A stretch of 64,000 bases of DNA from Marinobacter sediminicola (GTDB lineage Bacteria > Pseudomonadota > Gammaproteobacteria > Pseudomonadales > Oleiphilaceae): NCBI RefSeq assembly GCF_031157525.1, contig NZ_JAVIXR010000001.1, positions 1-64,000 on the forward strand, read 5' to 3'. The notes beneath the pieces are model-generated. The model saw nothing but the letters and a program-made list of their open reading frames with translations, had not been told where the DNA came from and did no database searches. The translations under genes were made by a program, and so were the position numbers. Positions 55,431 through 63,988 of the stretch are shown one piece after another. Numbering within the stretch: position 1 is the first letter of the stretch; every line of letters starts with the position of its first letter.

Positions 55431-55592
55431 GCGTGGCAGGAGACTTCAGGGTTCTGATGAAGTGTAGTATTTGGTAACCGATGCTTTACAAGCGCGATAA
55501 AGATCAGACAATACATGGTTAAATCAGCGGCCTGCTACACTTTAAGCGCAAAGGTCAAAACGAATTCCGGGTCTTAATAACTGGAGGTCCCT

Positions 55593-55976
55593 TTGGACAA
55601 AAACATGAAAATTCTCATTGTGGATGACTTCTCCACAATGCGACGGATCATCAAAAACCTGCTCCGTGATCTGGGCTTCACCAATACGGATGAAGCGGAT
55701 GACGGCAATACGGCTTTGCCCATGCTGAAAAGTGGCAAGTACGACTTTCTTGTGACGGATTGGAACATGCCGGGAATGTCTGGCTTTGATCTGCTCAAGG
55801 CCGTGCGGGCCGATGAAAACCTGAAAACCCTTCCTGTTTTGATGGTTACCGCCGAAGCCAAACGTGACCAGATTGTTGCAGCGGCTCAGGCTGGCGTAAA
55901 TGGGTACGTGGTAAAACCATTTACTGCAGCCGTTCTAAAAGAAAAAATCGAGAAGATTTTTGAACGAATTCAGTAA
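55593..55976 (+). CDS. cheY: Chemotaxis response regulator CheY
   Basis: CheY-P binds FliM and changes rotation. The 127-residue receiver has acidic residues Asp11-Asp12, phospho-acceptor Asp56 (VTDWNMPG), Thr87 and Lys108 (VVKPF). The TTG at 55593 is preferred over ATG 55605 because GGAGGT lies 5-9 bp before TTG but is too far from the ATG. The 162-bp leader to fliA shows no clear promoter. Confidence 0.94.
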   Translation: MDKNMKILIVDDFSTMRRIIKNLLRDLGFTNTDEADDGNTALPMLKSGKYDFLVTDWNMPGMSGFDLLKAVRADENLKTLPVLMVTAEAKRDQIVAAAQAGVNGYVVKPFTAAVLKEKIEKIFERIQ

Positions 55977-55987
55977 CTGGAAATTGG

Positions 55988-56782
55988 ATGGGTCGTATGA
56001 GCGATAACAAGAAGATCCATCGGGGTCTTGAGCCAGAAGTGACCGAAAAGCTCCGGCACCAGGCAGCAGAGCTCGCCCAAAGCGTTGAGCGCGGTGATTA
56101 TGCCAGCGCTATGAACCTGATCAACGAGTTAAGCGAGGTCAGGGACCAGAGTCTTTATCGTGAAGTCGGCCGTTTGACGCGAACGCTTCATGAGGCAATT
56201 CGCAACTTCCAGATAGATCCGCGCAGCCCGGAGCAGAAAGAAGTCCTGTCCCTGATGACCGATGCGTCCGACAGGCTGGCTTACGTTGTTCAAATGACTG
56301 GCCAGGCTGCCAATCGCACTATGGATCTGGTTGAAGAGAGCATGCCTCTTGCTCAAACCCTGCGCGAAGAAGCTACGTCATTGAGCCAGGAGTGGCAGCG
56401 ATTGCGCCGCCGCGAAATGCAGCCCGCTGAATTCCGTGATTTGTATGGCCGTATCGACGCCTTTTTTCTGAGCGTAACCAACGATGCGGACACCCTCTAT
56501 AACGGTCTTTCTGAAATTTTGCTGGCGCAGGATTTCCAGGATCTGACCGGCCAGGTGATACAGCGAGTGACCGCGTTGGTGAAGGAAGTTGAGGAGCAGA
56601 TGCTCAGCCTGGTGGTTATGGCCAGCCATGTTGATCAACTTACCGGCACAGTGCACCAGATTGAAAGTGAAGAAGTCTCCGCCGAACAGGGTGTGGGACC
56701 TCAGATGAAGGCAGAAGAGCGCGAAGATGTAGTCTCGGGACAAACTGACGTAGACGATCTGTTATCCAGTCTCGGTTTCTGA
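55988..56782 (+). CDS. cheZ: CheY-P phosphatase CheZ
   Basis: CheZ speeds CheY-P dephosphorylation. The long helical core has the catalytic region with LLAQDFQDLTGQVIQRV (the active Gln lies in this segment), and the C-terminal CheY-binding peptide VDDLLSSLGF is intact. The length of 264 is typical for Pseudomonas-type CheZ. ATG 55988 or 55997 are both possible; the first is given. It is 11 bp behind cheY. Confidence 0.93.
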   Translation: MGRMSDNKKIHRGLEPEVTEKLRHQAAELAQSVERGDYASAMNLINELSEVRDQSLYREVGRLTRTLHEAIRNFQIDPRSPEQKEVLSLMTDASDRLAYVVQMTGQAANRTMDLVEESMPLAQTLREEATSLSQEWQRLRRREMQPAEFRDLYGRIDAFFLSVTNDADTLYNGLSEILLAQDFQDLTGQVIQRVTALVKEVEEQMLSLVVMASHVDQLTGTVHQIESEEVSAEQGVGPQMKAEEREDVVSGQTDVDDLLSSLGF

Positions 56783-56799
56783 ACAGAAGAGGTTAACCC

Positions 56800-58884
56800 A
56801 TGGCGTTTGATGCCGATGATGAGATCCTGCAAGACTTCCTGGTGGAGGCTGGGGAGATCCTTGAGAAGCTGTCGGAACAGCTTGTTGATCTTGAGCAACA
56901 TCCAGACGACAGCAATTTGCTCAACGCCATTTTCCGTGGATTCCACACCGTAAAAGGCGGTGCAGGCTTTCTGCAGTTGGATGCTCTGGTGAACTGTTGC
57001 CACTCCGCTGAGAACGTGTTCGATATTTTGCGCAACCATAAGCGCGCGGTGGATTCCGAGCTGATGGATGTTGTGCTGGAAGCTTTGGACCATGTGAATG
57101 CCATGTTCGAGCAGGTGCGTAACAGGGAAGAGCTGACCCCTGCGCCTGATGAATTGATTGCGGCTCTGGATGCCTTGGCACTGCCTCAAGTTACTGGCGA
57201 AGTGGTGAGCACCGAGCGAGCAGACGTTCCTGCCGCCCCTGAGAGCGATCAGGACGGTGGCGATATTACTGATGAAGAGTTCGAGCAATTGCTGGATGCG
57301 TTGCATGGCGATGCACCGGTGTCTGGTGCAGCCGATAGCTCCGCGCCTGATCAGCCCGCCGGAAGCAGCGGCTCAGGGGACGAAATTACAGATGATGAGT
57401 TTGAAGCCCTGCTGGATGAGCTGCATGGTAAGGGTAAATTTGCCGCAAAAGCAGCCGCAGCTGACGATACTCAGGCAGCGTCAGGTGCTGCCAGCCCGGC
57501 CGTGGGCAATGATGGCGAACTGATCACTGACGACGAATTTGAAAAACTGCTCGACGAGTTGCATGGCAAGGGCGGAAGCCCTACCACTGGCGGCCCCGCC
57601 GAAAAGACATCACAGCCGAAAGCTGAGCCAGCAAAAGTGCTACCTGAACAGGTGCCTGAGACGAAGCCAGCTGCTCCAGCACCTGCCGGTAAAGCGGCCC
57701 CTCCCAGAGATTCAGCACCAGTGGCCGAAACCACTGTGCGTGTCGACACCAAGCGTCTCGACGACATCATGAACATGGTGGGCGAATTGGTGCTGGTGCG
57801 AAATCGACTTCAGAGGCTGGGCTCCGACAGTGAAGACGAGCACATGCACAAGGCGGTATCCAGCCTTGATGTGGTGACCACAGATCTTCAGGCTGCAGTG
57901 ATGCAGACTCGCATGCAGCCAATCAAAAAAGTTTTCGGTCGCTTCCCGCGGGTTGTTCGTGACCTGGCCCGGGGCATGAAAAAAGAAGTGAATCTGGTGA
58001 TGATTGGCGAAGAGACCGATCTCGACAAAAACCTTGTTGAAGCCCTGTCGGACCCGCTCGTTCACCTGGTACGAAATTCTGTTGACCATGGTATTGAAAC
58101 GCCGGATGTTCGTGAAAAGGCGGGTAAGCCGCGGCAAGGCACGGTCACCCTCTCTGCTGAACAGGAAGGCGACCATATCCTCCTGTCTATCGATGATGAT
58201 GGTGCAGGTATGGACCCGGAAGTATTGCGCCGCAAAGCGGTGGAAAAAGGGATTTACGATCAGGACGCTGCCGATCGCCTCACGGATACAGAGTGTTTTA
58301 ACCTGATTTTTGCCGCCGGGTTTTCCACCAAGGAGCAGATTTCTGACGTGTCCGGGCGCGGCGTGGGCATGGATGTGGTGAAAACCAAAATAAATCAGCT
58401 CAATGGTCAGCTCAGCATTGTTTCAGCTTTAGGCAAGGGTTCTCGCATTATCATTAAAGTGCCCCTGACTCTGGCGATTATGCCAACCCTGATGATCAAA
58501 CTTGGTGATCAGTCTTTTGCTCTGCCGCTGGTGAATGTGGTGGAGATATTCCATTTGAATCTGACTCGCACCAATGTTGTAGATGGTCGTGAGTGTGTTG
58601 TTGTACGGGACAAGGTGTTTCCGCTTTTCCATATAAAGCGCTGGTTGGTGAAAGGGTCTACTGGCGTAACGGGCCCTGAAAGCGGGCACGTGGTAATCGT
58701 TGCCATGGGCACCAACAAGGTTGGTTTTGTTGTTGACCAGCTCGTCGGTCAGGAAGAGGTGGTTATCAAGCCTCTCGGGCGAGGGTTACAGGGCACACCG
58801 GGTATGGCAGGAGCCACAATTACCGGTGATGGCCGTATTGCGCTGATTATCGATGTTCCTAGCTTGCTGCAGCACTACAGCTGA
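56800..58884 (+). CDS. cheA: Chemotaxis histidine kinase CheA
   Basis: CheA phosphorylates CheY and CheB under receptor and CheW control. The Hpt (P1) domain has phospho-His49 in GFHTVKGGAGF. From about 130 to 310 there is a low-complexity linker that contains three near-identical motifs: ITDEEFEQLLDALHG (156-170), ITDDEFEALLDELHG (196-210) and ITDDEFEKLLDELHG (242-256). No standard P2 domain is evident. Dimerisation (about 310-370), HATPase (LVHLVRNSVDHGIE; GRGVGMDVV) and CheW-like P5 domains follow. The length of 694 is normal. Confidence 0.96.
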   Translation: MAFDADDEILQDFLVEAGEILEKLSEQLVDLEQHPDDSNLLNAIFRGFHTVKGGAGFLQLDALVNCCHSAENVFDILRNHKRAVDSELMDVVLEALDHVNAMFEQVRNREELTPAPDELIAALDALALPQVTGEVVSTERADVPAAPESDQDGGDITDEEFEQLLDALHGDAPVSGAADSSAPDQPAGSSGSGDEITDDEFEALLDELHGKGKFAAKAAAADDTQAASGAASPAVGNDGELITDDEFEKLLDELHGKGGSPTTGGPAEKTSQPKAEPAKVLPEQVPETKPAAPAPAGKAAPPRDSAPVAETTVRVDTKRLDDIMNMVGELVLVRNRLQRLGSDSEDEHMHKAVSSLDVVTTDLQAAVMQTRMQPIKKVFGRFPRVVRDLARGMKKEVNLVMIGEETDLDKNLVEALSDPLVHLVRNSVDHGIETPDVREKAGKPRQGTVTLSAEQEGDHILLSIDDDGAGMDPEVLRRKAVEKGIYDQDAADRLTDTECFNLIFAAGFSTKEQISDVSGRGVGMDVVKTKINQLNGQLSIVSALGKGSRIIIKVPLTLAIMPTLMIKLGDQSFALPLVNVVEIFHLNLTRTNVVDGRECVVVRDKVFPLFHIKRWLVKGSTGVTGPESGHVVIVAMGTNKVGFVVDQLVGQEEVVIKPLGRGLQGTPGMAGATITGDGRIALIIDVPSLLQHYS

Positions 58885-58941
58885 GTTGTTTACAGGCAGC
58901 GCAAAGCTTTATGGATCAAAGCATTTTGGTAGGAGAAACGG

Positions 58942-60084
58942 ATGACAGTTTCTGTCCTGGTCGTTGATGATTCAGGTTTTTTTCGCAAGCGACTAACAGA
59001 GATACTCACCTCGTCGGGCCAGATCCGTGTGGTGGGCGTGGCAGCCAACGGCCGGGAAGGTGTTGAGTTGGCGGGATCGCTGCGCCCGGATGTTATTACC
59101 ATGGATTACGAAATGCCGATTATGGACGGTATTTCGGCGGTGCGGGAAATCATGCAAAAGCACCCGATACCGGTGCTCATGTTTTCTTCACTCACCTACG
59201 AAGGCGCCAGAATTACACTGGACGCCCTGGAAGCCGGTGCGGTGGATTTCTTGCCCAAAAACTTCGAGGAAATCGCGCGGGATGGCAGCCAACTGCAAAA
59301 GATTCTGATCGATCGCGTACTTGATGTTGCGCGCAGTCGACCAGCCAGCAGGGCACAGCCAGCTTCGCCTTCTCCCAGGGCACCTCAACAATCTGCACCT
59401 GCCGCACCTGCCAGGCCTGCAACGTCAGGGCGCCCTGTGGTGCCCAGGCGCCAGGCTGTTCAGCCAACGCAAGATGACACGCTCAAGCGCACTGCGCGAA
59501 AGAGCCCGGCACGACAATTCGCTGTTGTGGGTATTGGTACCTCAACCGGCGGGCCAGTGGCGCTGCAGCGTGTGCTTTCGGCTTTGCCGGCCGGTTTCCC
59601 GTCGCCAATTGTTCTGGTGCAGCACATGCCTGCAAGCTTTACGCCGGCCTTTGCTGAGCGCCTCAACAAGCTGTGCAAGATTGAAGTCCGGCAGGCAGAA
59701 GACGGCGATATCCTTCACCCTGGATTGGCACTGCTTGCCCCCGGCGGCAAACAGATGATGATTGAAAACCGGGGTGGTCAGCCCCGGGTTCGTATTCTGC
59801 CGGGCGACGAGCGCCTGAACTACCGGCCCTGTGTGGACGTTACCTTTGGGTCCCTTGCCCGCGCATTTCCCGGGAAAACGCTAGGCGTTATCCTTACGGG
59901 AATGGGGTCTGACGGGAAAGAGGGGTGCCGAATGATGAAGCAAAGCGGCTCACCCATCTGGTCTCAGGATGAAAGATCGTCTGTCATTTATGGTATGCCC
60001 ATGGCGGTTGCTAAAGCAGGCTTGAGTGATGAGGTTTTATCGTTGGAGGAAATAGGGCCCAGATTGCTTGAGGGCGTTTGCTGA
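58942..60084 (+). CDS. cheB: Chemotaxis methylesterase CheB
   Basis: CheB demethylates or deamidates receptors for adaptation. The receiver has Asp9-Asp10 and phospho-acceptor Asp55 (VITMDYEMP). A Pro/Ala-rich linker (about 130-185) leads to the methylesterase domain with GIGTSTGGP (active Ser), the His in LVQHMPASF and the Asp in TGMGSDGKEG. The length of 380 is normal. No cheR is in the window. The stop overlaps the motC start (TGATG). Confidence 0.95.
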   Translation: MTVSVLVVDDSGFFRKRLTEILTSSGQIRVVGVAANGREGVELAGSLRPDVITMDYEMPIMDGISAVREIMQKHPIPVLMFSSLTYEGARITLDALEAGAVDFLPKNFEEIARDGSQLQKILIDRVLDVARSRPASRAQPASPSPRAPQQSAPAAPARPATSGRPVVPRRQAVQPTQDDTLKRTARKSPARQFAVVGIGTSTGGPVALQRVLSALPAGFPSPIVLVQHMPASFTPAFAERLNKLCKIEVRQAEDGDILHPGLALLAPGGKQMMIENRGGQPRVRILPGDERLNYRPCVDVTFGSLARAFPGKTLGVILTGMGSDGKEGCRMMKQSGSPIWSQDERSSVIYGMPMAVAKAGLSDEVLSLEEIGPRLLEGVC

Positions 60085-60824
60085 TGGATATACTCAGCCT
60101 GCTCGGTGTCGTTCTGGCTTTTGCTGCTATTCTTGGCGGCAACCTGCTTGAAGGCGGAGCACTGAGCTCACTGTTTAATGGCCCAGCTGCCATTATTGTG
60201 ATTGGTGGCACCTTGGCCGCGACCATTCTCCAGACCTCCTGGCCGGTTCTGAAACGGGCTGCTGCCCAAGCACGCTGGGTGTTTGTTCCCCCATTTATCA
60301 GCATTGAAGACGGAATTGGCAAGGTAATCGATTGGAGCGTGAAGGCCAGAAAACAAGGACTTTTAGGGCTTGAAGGTTTGGCGGAAAATGAGCCGGAAAC
60401 CTTTGCTCGCAAAGGCCTTCAGTTGTTGGTAGATGGTGCTGAAACCGAAACAATCCGCAGCATCATGGAGATAGATCTCGATTGCCGCGAGCAGCGAAAT
60501 CTTGAATCTGCTCGAGTGTTTGAGGCCATGGGTGGTTATTCACCGACCATCGGTATTATTGGCGCTGTCATGGGGTTGATACAGGTGATGACGAACCTCG
60601 AAGACCCGGCGTCCCTGGGCAGCGGAATTGCCACTGCCTTTGTAGCAACCATCTATGGCGTGGCACTGGCCAACCTCCTGTTTTTCCCGGTTGCCAATAA
60701 GCTGCGCGGGCTGGTCAAGGAACGTTCACGGTACGAAGATATGATGATCGACGGTCTCATTGCCATTGCAGAGGGTGAGAACCCCAAATCCATTGAATTG
60801 CGGCTGCGGGGCTTCCTGCAGTAA
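60084..60824 (+). CDS. motC: Stator protein MotC (MotA paralogue)
   Basis: MotC is the proton-channel stator subunit of the second stator set (MotCD). The 246-residue product has four membrane segments and the MotA motif GGYSPTIGIIGAVMGLIQVMTNLEDP. The ATG at 60084 overlaps the cheB stop. In Pseudomonas MotCD supports swimming in viscous media and swarming; whether motAB also exists cannot be seen here. Confidence 0.94.
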   Translation: MDILSLLGVVLAFAAILGGNLLEGGALSSLFNGPAAIIVIGGTLAATILQTSWPVLKRAAAQARWVFVPPFISIEDGIGKVIDWSVKARKQGLLGLEGLAENEPETFARKGLQLLVDGAETETIRSIMEIDLDCREQRNLESARVFEAMGGYSPTIGIIGAVMGLIQVMTNLEDPASLGSGIATAFVATIYGVALANLLFFPVANKLRGLVKERSRYEDMMIDGLIAIAEGENPKSIELRLRGFLQ

Positions 60825-60842
60825 GCAAAACCGGTTCCTAAT

Positions 60843-61625
60843 ATGCGGCGTCGCAGGCAACCTCAGGATGATTTGCACAACAAAGAGCGTTGGCTGATTT
60901 CCTATGCGGATTTCATAACGCTGTTGTTTGCTTTTTTTGTAGTGATGTACTCGGTCTCATCGGTGAATGAGGGTAAGTACAAGGTACTGTCTGAGACACT
61001 TACAGGCGTCTTCAACGCACCGCAGCGCTCCTTTCAGCCTATTGAAATTGGTGACCAGACTCCACGACCGGAAACCCAACCTTCAGAGGATGTGATACCC
61101 CCGGCGGTAACAGAGGCACCCAGAAATTCAGAACAGGATACACAGGCCCGCACAGAAGCCTTGCGCACCATGGCAGATCAGTTGGCGATAGAGTTTGACG
61201 AACTGATCGATCGTGGGGTGGTTACCCTTGAAGTCAATGACCGCTGGCTTTCACTCAACCTGCCGGATAGCCTGCTTTTTGGCAGTGGCGATGCGGAGCC
61301 TCACTATGATGCGTTTGATGTGATGGATAAGGTGGCGCGGGTTCTCAGGAACCGGGATAACGCGGTAAAGGTTGAAGGTTTTACCGATAACCAGCCCATT
61401 CGCACGTCGCGCTTCCCTTCCAACTGGGAACTTTCCACAGCACGGGCAGCGGCGGTAGTCCGTATGTTGAGCATGGAGGGTATTGAGCCGGAACGGCTGG
61501 CTGCGATTGGTTATGGGGAGCATCAGCCCCTGGCCCGTAACGACACTGAGGAAGGTCGCCGTCGCAATCGGCGGGTAGTGCTGCTTATTTCCCGTGATGC
61601 CAGTATCCGGGGAGTCATGCGCTAG
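60843..61625 (+). CDS. motD: Stator protein MotD (MotB paralogue)
   Basis: MotD anchors the stator to peptidoglycan. The N-terminal membrane helix contains the channel Asp23 (SYADFITLLFAFFVVMYS), followed by a plug/linker and an OmpA-like domain with VEGFTDNQPI and the C-terminal NRRVVLLI segment. The length of 260 is normal. It follows motC by 18 bp. Confidence 0.95.
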   Translation: MRRRRQPQDDLHNKERWLISYADFITLLFAFFVVMYSVSSVNEGKYKVLSETLTGVFNAPQRSFQPIEIGDQTPRPETQPSEDVIPPAVTEAPRNSEQDTQARTEALRTMADQLAIEFDELIDRGVVTLEVNDRWLSLNLPDSLLFGSGDAEPHYDAFDVMDKVARVLRNRDNAVKVEGFTDNQPIRTSRFPSNWELSTARAAAVVRMLSMEGIEPERLAAIGYGEHQPLARNDTEEGRRRNRRVVLLISRDASIRGVMR

Positions 61626-61732
61626 GGGATTTCTGCGAGAGTCCTTGCTGGCACGGTTTCTGTATAACTCACCCCGTATTTCGTCAGGCGGCAACCGACT
61701 GCCGGTACTTAACCTGCTGGTACTACACCTGC

Positions 61733-61759
61733 TTAAGTTACATAAGAAACGGCCGATAA
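61733..61759 (+). promoter_or_regulatory. sigma28 (FliA) promoter of parC
   Basis: TTAAGTTA (61733-61740), an 11-bp spacer and GCCGATAA (61752-61759) fit the FliA consensus TAAAGTTT-N11-GCCGATAA, with a perfect -10 part. It lies 57 bp before parC. fliA itself is about 7 kb upstream. Confidence 0.82.
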
Positions 61760-61815
61760 ACGGGATACGTTCCTGTTTTTAGCGGGTCGCAACACAGTAG
61801 TTTCGGAGTATAAAC

Positions 61816-62613
61816 GTGCGAATCTGGGCTATAGCCAATCAGAAGGGTGGCGTGGGTAAAACCACCTCGGTGGTCGCGTTAGGCGGCCTGCTGGCGGAGC
61901 GTGGCAAGCGTGTTCTGGTGGTTGATCTTGACCCTCACGGTTCACTGACCAGCTGGTTCGGATACGATCCGGATACCATCGCGCACAGCCTTTTTGATCT
62001 GTTTCAGCACCAGGGCAAGGTGCCTGATGGGCTTCCGGCCCAGCTTATTACAGAAACCAGTTGCCCCGGATTGGATCTTTTGCCTGCCAGTACAGCGTTG
62101 GCGACACTGGAGCGCCGAATGGTGGGCGCGGAAGGCATGGGGCTCATTGTTTCCCGGGCGCTTACCCAGCTGTGGGATGATTATGATTTCGTCCTTCTTG
62201 ATAACACGCCCTCGCTGGGTGTGCTCATGGTCAATGCATTGGCAGCGGCACAACACCTGATTATTCCCGTGCAAACCGAGTTCCTTGCCATCAAAGGCCT
62301 TGAGCGCATGTTGCACACTCTGCAGATGATCATGCGCTCACAAAAAAATCAGCTGCCTTACACCATCGTGCCCACCCTGTTTGACCGGCGCACTCAGGCG
62401 TCGATGCAAAGCCTTAATCTGCTGCGTAAAACTTATCAGGACAACCTTTGGAGGTTTGCAGTGCCGGTAGATACCAAGTTCCGCGACGCCAGTCAGGCAG
62501 GTATAGTACCGTCAAAGCTGGAAGCCCAGACACATGGCGTTCGGGCTTACAGGCACTTGCTGGATGATTTGCTGGCAAGAACAGGCGCACAGAAGGAACG
62601 TCAGCATGGCTGA
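61816..62613 (+). CDS. parC: ParC-like ParA-family ATPase for chemotaxis array positioning
   Basis: ParA-type ATPases place cargo in the cell; the ParC branch recruits chemotaxis arrays to the pole. The Walker A is KGGVGKTT (10-17), with LLDNTPSLGV as the Walker B region. The GTG start has CGGAG upstream. The gene overlaps parP by 8 bp and lies between motD and cheW, the diagnostic location of parC/parP. The length of 265 is normal. The name rests on context and partner. Confidence 0.87.
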   Translation: MRIWAIANQKGGVGKTTSVVALGGLLAERGKRVLVVDLDPHGSLTSWFGYDPDTIAHSLFDLFQHQGKVPDGLPAQLITETSCPGLDLLPASTALATLERRMVGAEGMGLIVSRALTQLWDDYDFVLLDNTPSLGVLMVNALAAAQHLIIPVQTEFLAIKGLERMLHTLQMIMRSQKNQLPYTIVPTLFDRRTQASMQSLNLLRKTYQDNLWRFAVPVDTKFRDASQAGIVPSKLEAQTHGVRAYRHLLDDLLARTGAQKERQHG

Positions 62614-63295
62614 CGAGAAATTGACAAAATTGGCCGATCCAGCCAGCGCGATTGCCAGTTATCTGGATGAGTTGCTGCACACAGCAACGACAACAGCGCA
62701 GCATGAAGCGTTGGCTGCGCCAGAATTTGCCGTAAAGGCAGAGCCTGAACCTGAAGCGCCCCCAATAAAGAGGCAGGTGGTGGCCACCACGCCAGCGCCT
62801 ACGCCAGGGTATGAAGTTCCTGCGGCGCGCCCCGAGTGGTCAGAGCGCCCGTTCGAGTGCCTGATTTTCACGGTGGCTGGGCTGCAGCTTGCGGTACCTT
62901 TGGTGCTGTTGGGTGCTATATATCAGATTGAAGAGAGTATTCGGCCTATTCCCGGTAGCCCTCGCTGGTACATGGGTATTCGCATGGGAGCCCATCAGAA
63001 CTTGAGGGTTGTAGACACGGCTGAGTGGATTATGGCCGGGCGAGTGCCGGCGAATGCCCGTGATAATTATCGCTTTGTTATTCGCCTGGACAACAGTGAG
63101 TGGGGCCTTGCATGCGATAATGTGGCCCAGTCATTCACTCTGAGCCCGGATGATGTGCGCTGGCGCACGGCCCGCAGCAAGCGGCCCTGGCTGGCTGGCA
63201 CAGTCATTGAGCAAATGTGTGCTCTGGTTGATGTCCGTACCATGGCAGATTTGTTGGTGCGCGCAGAACAAGAGCAGCATCTTGACCTGAGTTGA
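62606..63295 (+). CDS. parP: ParP-like CheW-domain protein
   Basis: ATG 62606 is chosen because AGAAGGAACG precedes it. The 229-residue product has a Pro/Ala/Glu-rich N-terminal half (about 25-85) and a C-terminal CheW-like domain (about 90-225: ECLIFTVAGLQLAVPLVLLGAIYQI, MGIRMGAHQNLRVVDT). ParP couples ParC to CheA and prevents array loss. It overlaps parC, and cheW follows 137 bp later. Confidence 0.87.
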   Translation: MADEKLTKLADPASAIASYLDELLHTATTTAQHEALAAPEFAVKAEPEPEAPPIKRQVVATTPAPTPGYEVPAARPEWSERPFECLIFTVAGLQLAVPLVLLGAIYQIEESIRPIPGSPRWYMGIRMGAHQNLRVVDTAEWIMAGRVPANARDNYRFVIRLDNSEWGLACDNVAQSFTLSPDDVRWRTARSKRPWLAGTVIEQMCALVDVRTMADLLVRAEQEQHLDLS

Positions 63296-63332
63296 CCGGA
63301 GAAACCCGGTTACCTAATGAAACCTTGTCGTA

Positions 63333-63349
63333 CTGGCACGGTTTGTGCC
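63333..63349 (+). promoter_or_regulatory. Possible sigma54 promoter before cheW
   Basis: CTGGCACGGTTTGTGCC has the GG (63335-63336) and GC (63347-63348) at the right spacing, but the -12 part is GTGCC rather than TTGCW. GGCAC-N5-GTGCC is also a hairpin, so it may be a chance match. Confidence 0.35.
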
Positions 63350-63432
63350 CTTAATTATAGTATTGGGCACTGATGATGTTTTTTTGACGATCAGGCTGCC
63401 CGCCCGGGTAAGCCGTACAGGAGAGACTGGTT

Positions 63433-63921
63433 ATGGCATCCCCGAGCGGACCGCAAAAACAGGCCAAAGACGATCAGGTACTGCAGTATGTGACCTTCCG
63501 GCTGGATAACGAGACCTATGGTCTGGATGTTATGCAGATTCAGGAAGTGCTGAGATACACGGAGATTGCGCCGGTGCCGGGTGCTCCGGACTATGTACTC
63601 GGTATCATCAACCTGCGGGGCAATGTGGTGACGGTAATAGACACCCGTCGCCGTTTCGGGTTGGCAGATGCAGAAATGACAGACGCCACCCGAATTGTAG
63701 TGATGGAATCTGCTGACCAGGTGATGGGTATTCTGGTGGATTCAGTAGCCGAAGTTGTGTACCTGAAAGCCAGTGAAATTGAGACTGCACCGAACGTGGG
63801 TAATGATGAAAGTGCCAGATTTATCCAGGGTGTGTGTAATAAGGATGGCGAACTGATCATATTGGTTGAGTTCGATAAAATGCTGTCAGACCACGAATGG
63901 GCAGAGATCGCAGGACTGTAA
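63433..63921 (+). CDS. cheW: Chemotaxis coupling protein CheW
   Basis: CheW joins receptors to CheA. The 162-residue protein has the VTFRLDNETYGLDVMQIQEVLRY and VLGIINLRGNVVTVIDTRRRFGL segments of the SH3-like CheW fold. CAGGAGAG precedes the ATG. It follows parP, and a further gene begins at the window end. Confidence 0.96.
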   Translation: MASPSGPQKQAKDDQVLQYVTFRLDNETYGLDVMQIQEVLRYTEIAPVPGAPDYVLGIINLRGNVVTVIDTRRRFGLADAEMTDATRIVVMESADQVMGILVDSVAEVVYLKASEIETAPNVGNDESARFIQGVCNKDGELIILVEFDKMLSDHEWAEIAGL

Positions 63922-63988
63922 ACCGGCGCCATACCGGCCAGACCTGATGATGGATGCCTCAAGTGGCTAATAACCGGAGACATCCATC

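Noticed and set aside
55473-55500. sigma54-like (TTGG...GATGC) and sigma28-like (CGCGATAA) strings between fliA and cheY
   Set aside because: The GG to GC step is 10 rather than 12, and no matching -35 element stands 11 bp before the sigma28-like box.
61648-61664. CTGGCACGGTTTCTGTA behind motD as sigma54 promoter
   Set aside because: The essential GC of the -12 part is replaced by GT.
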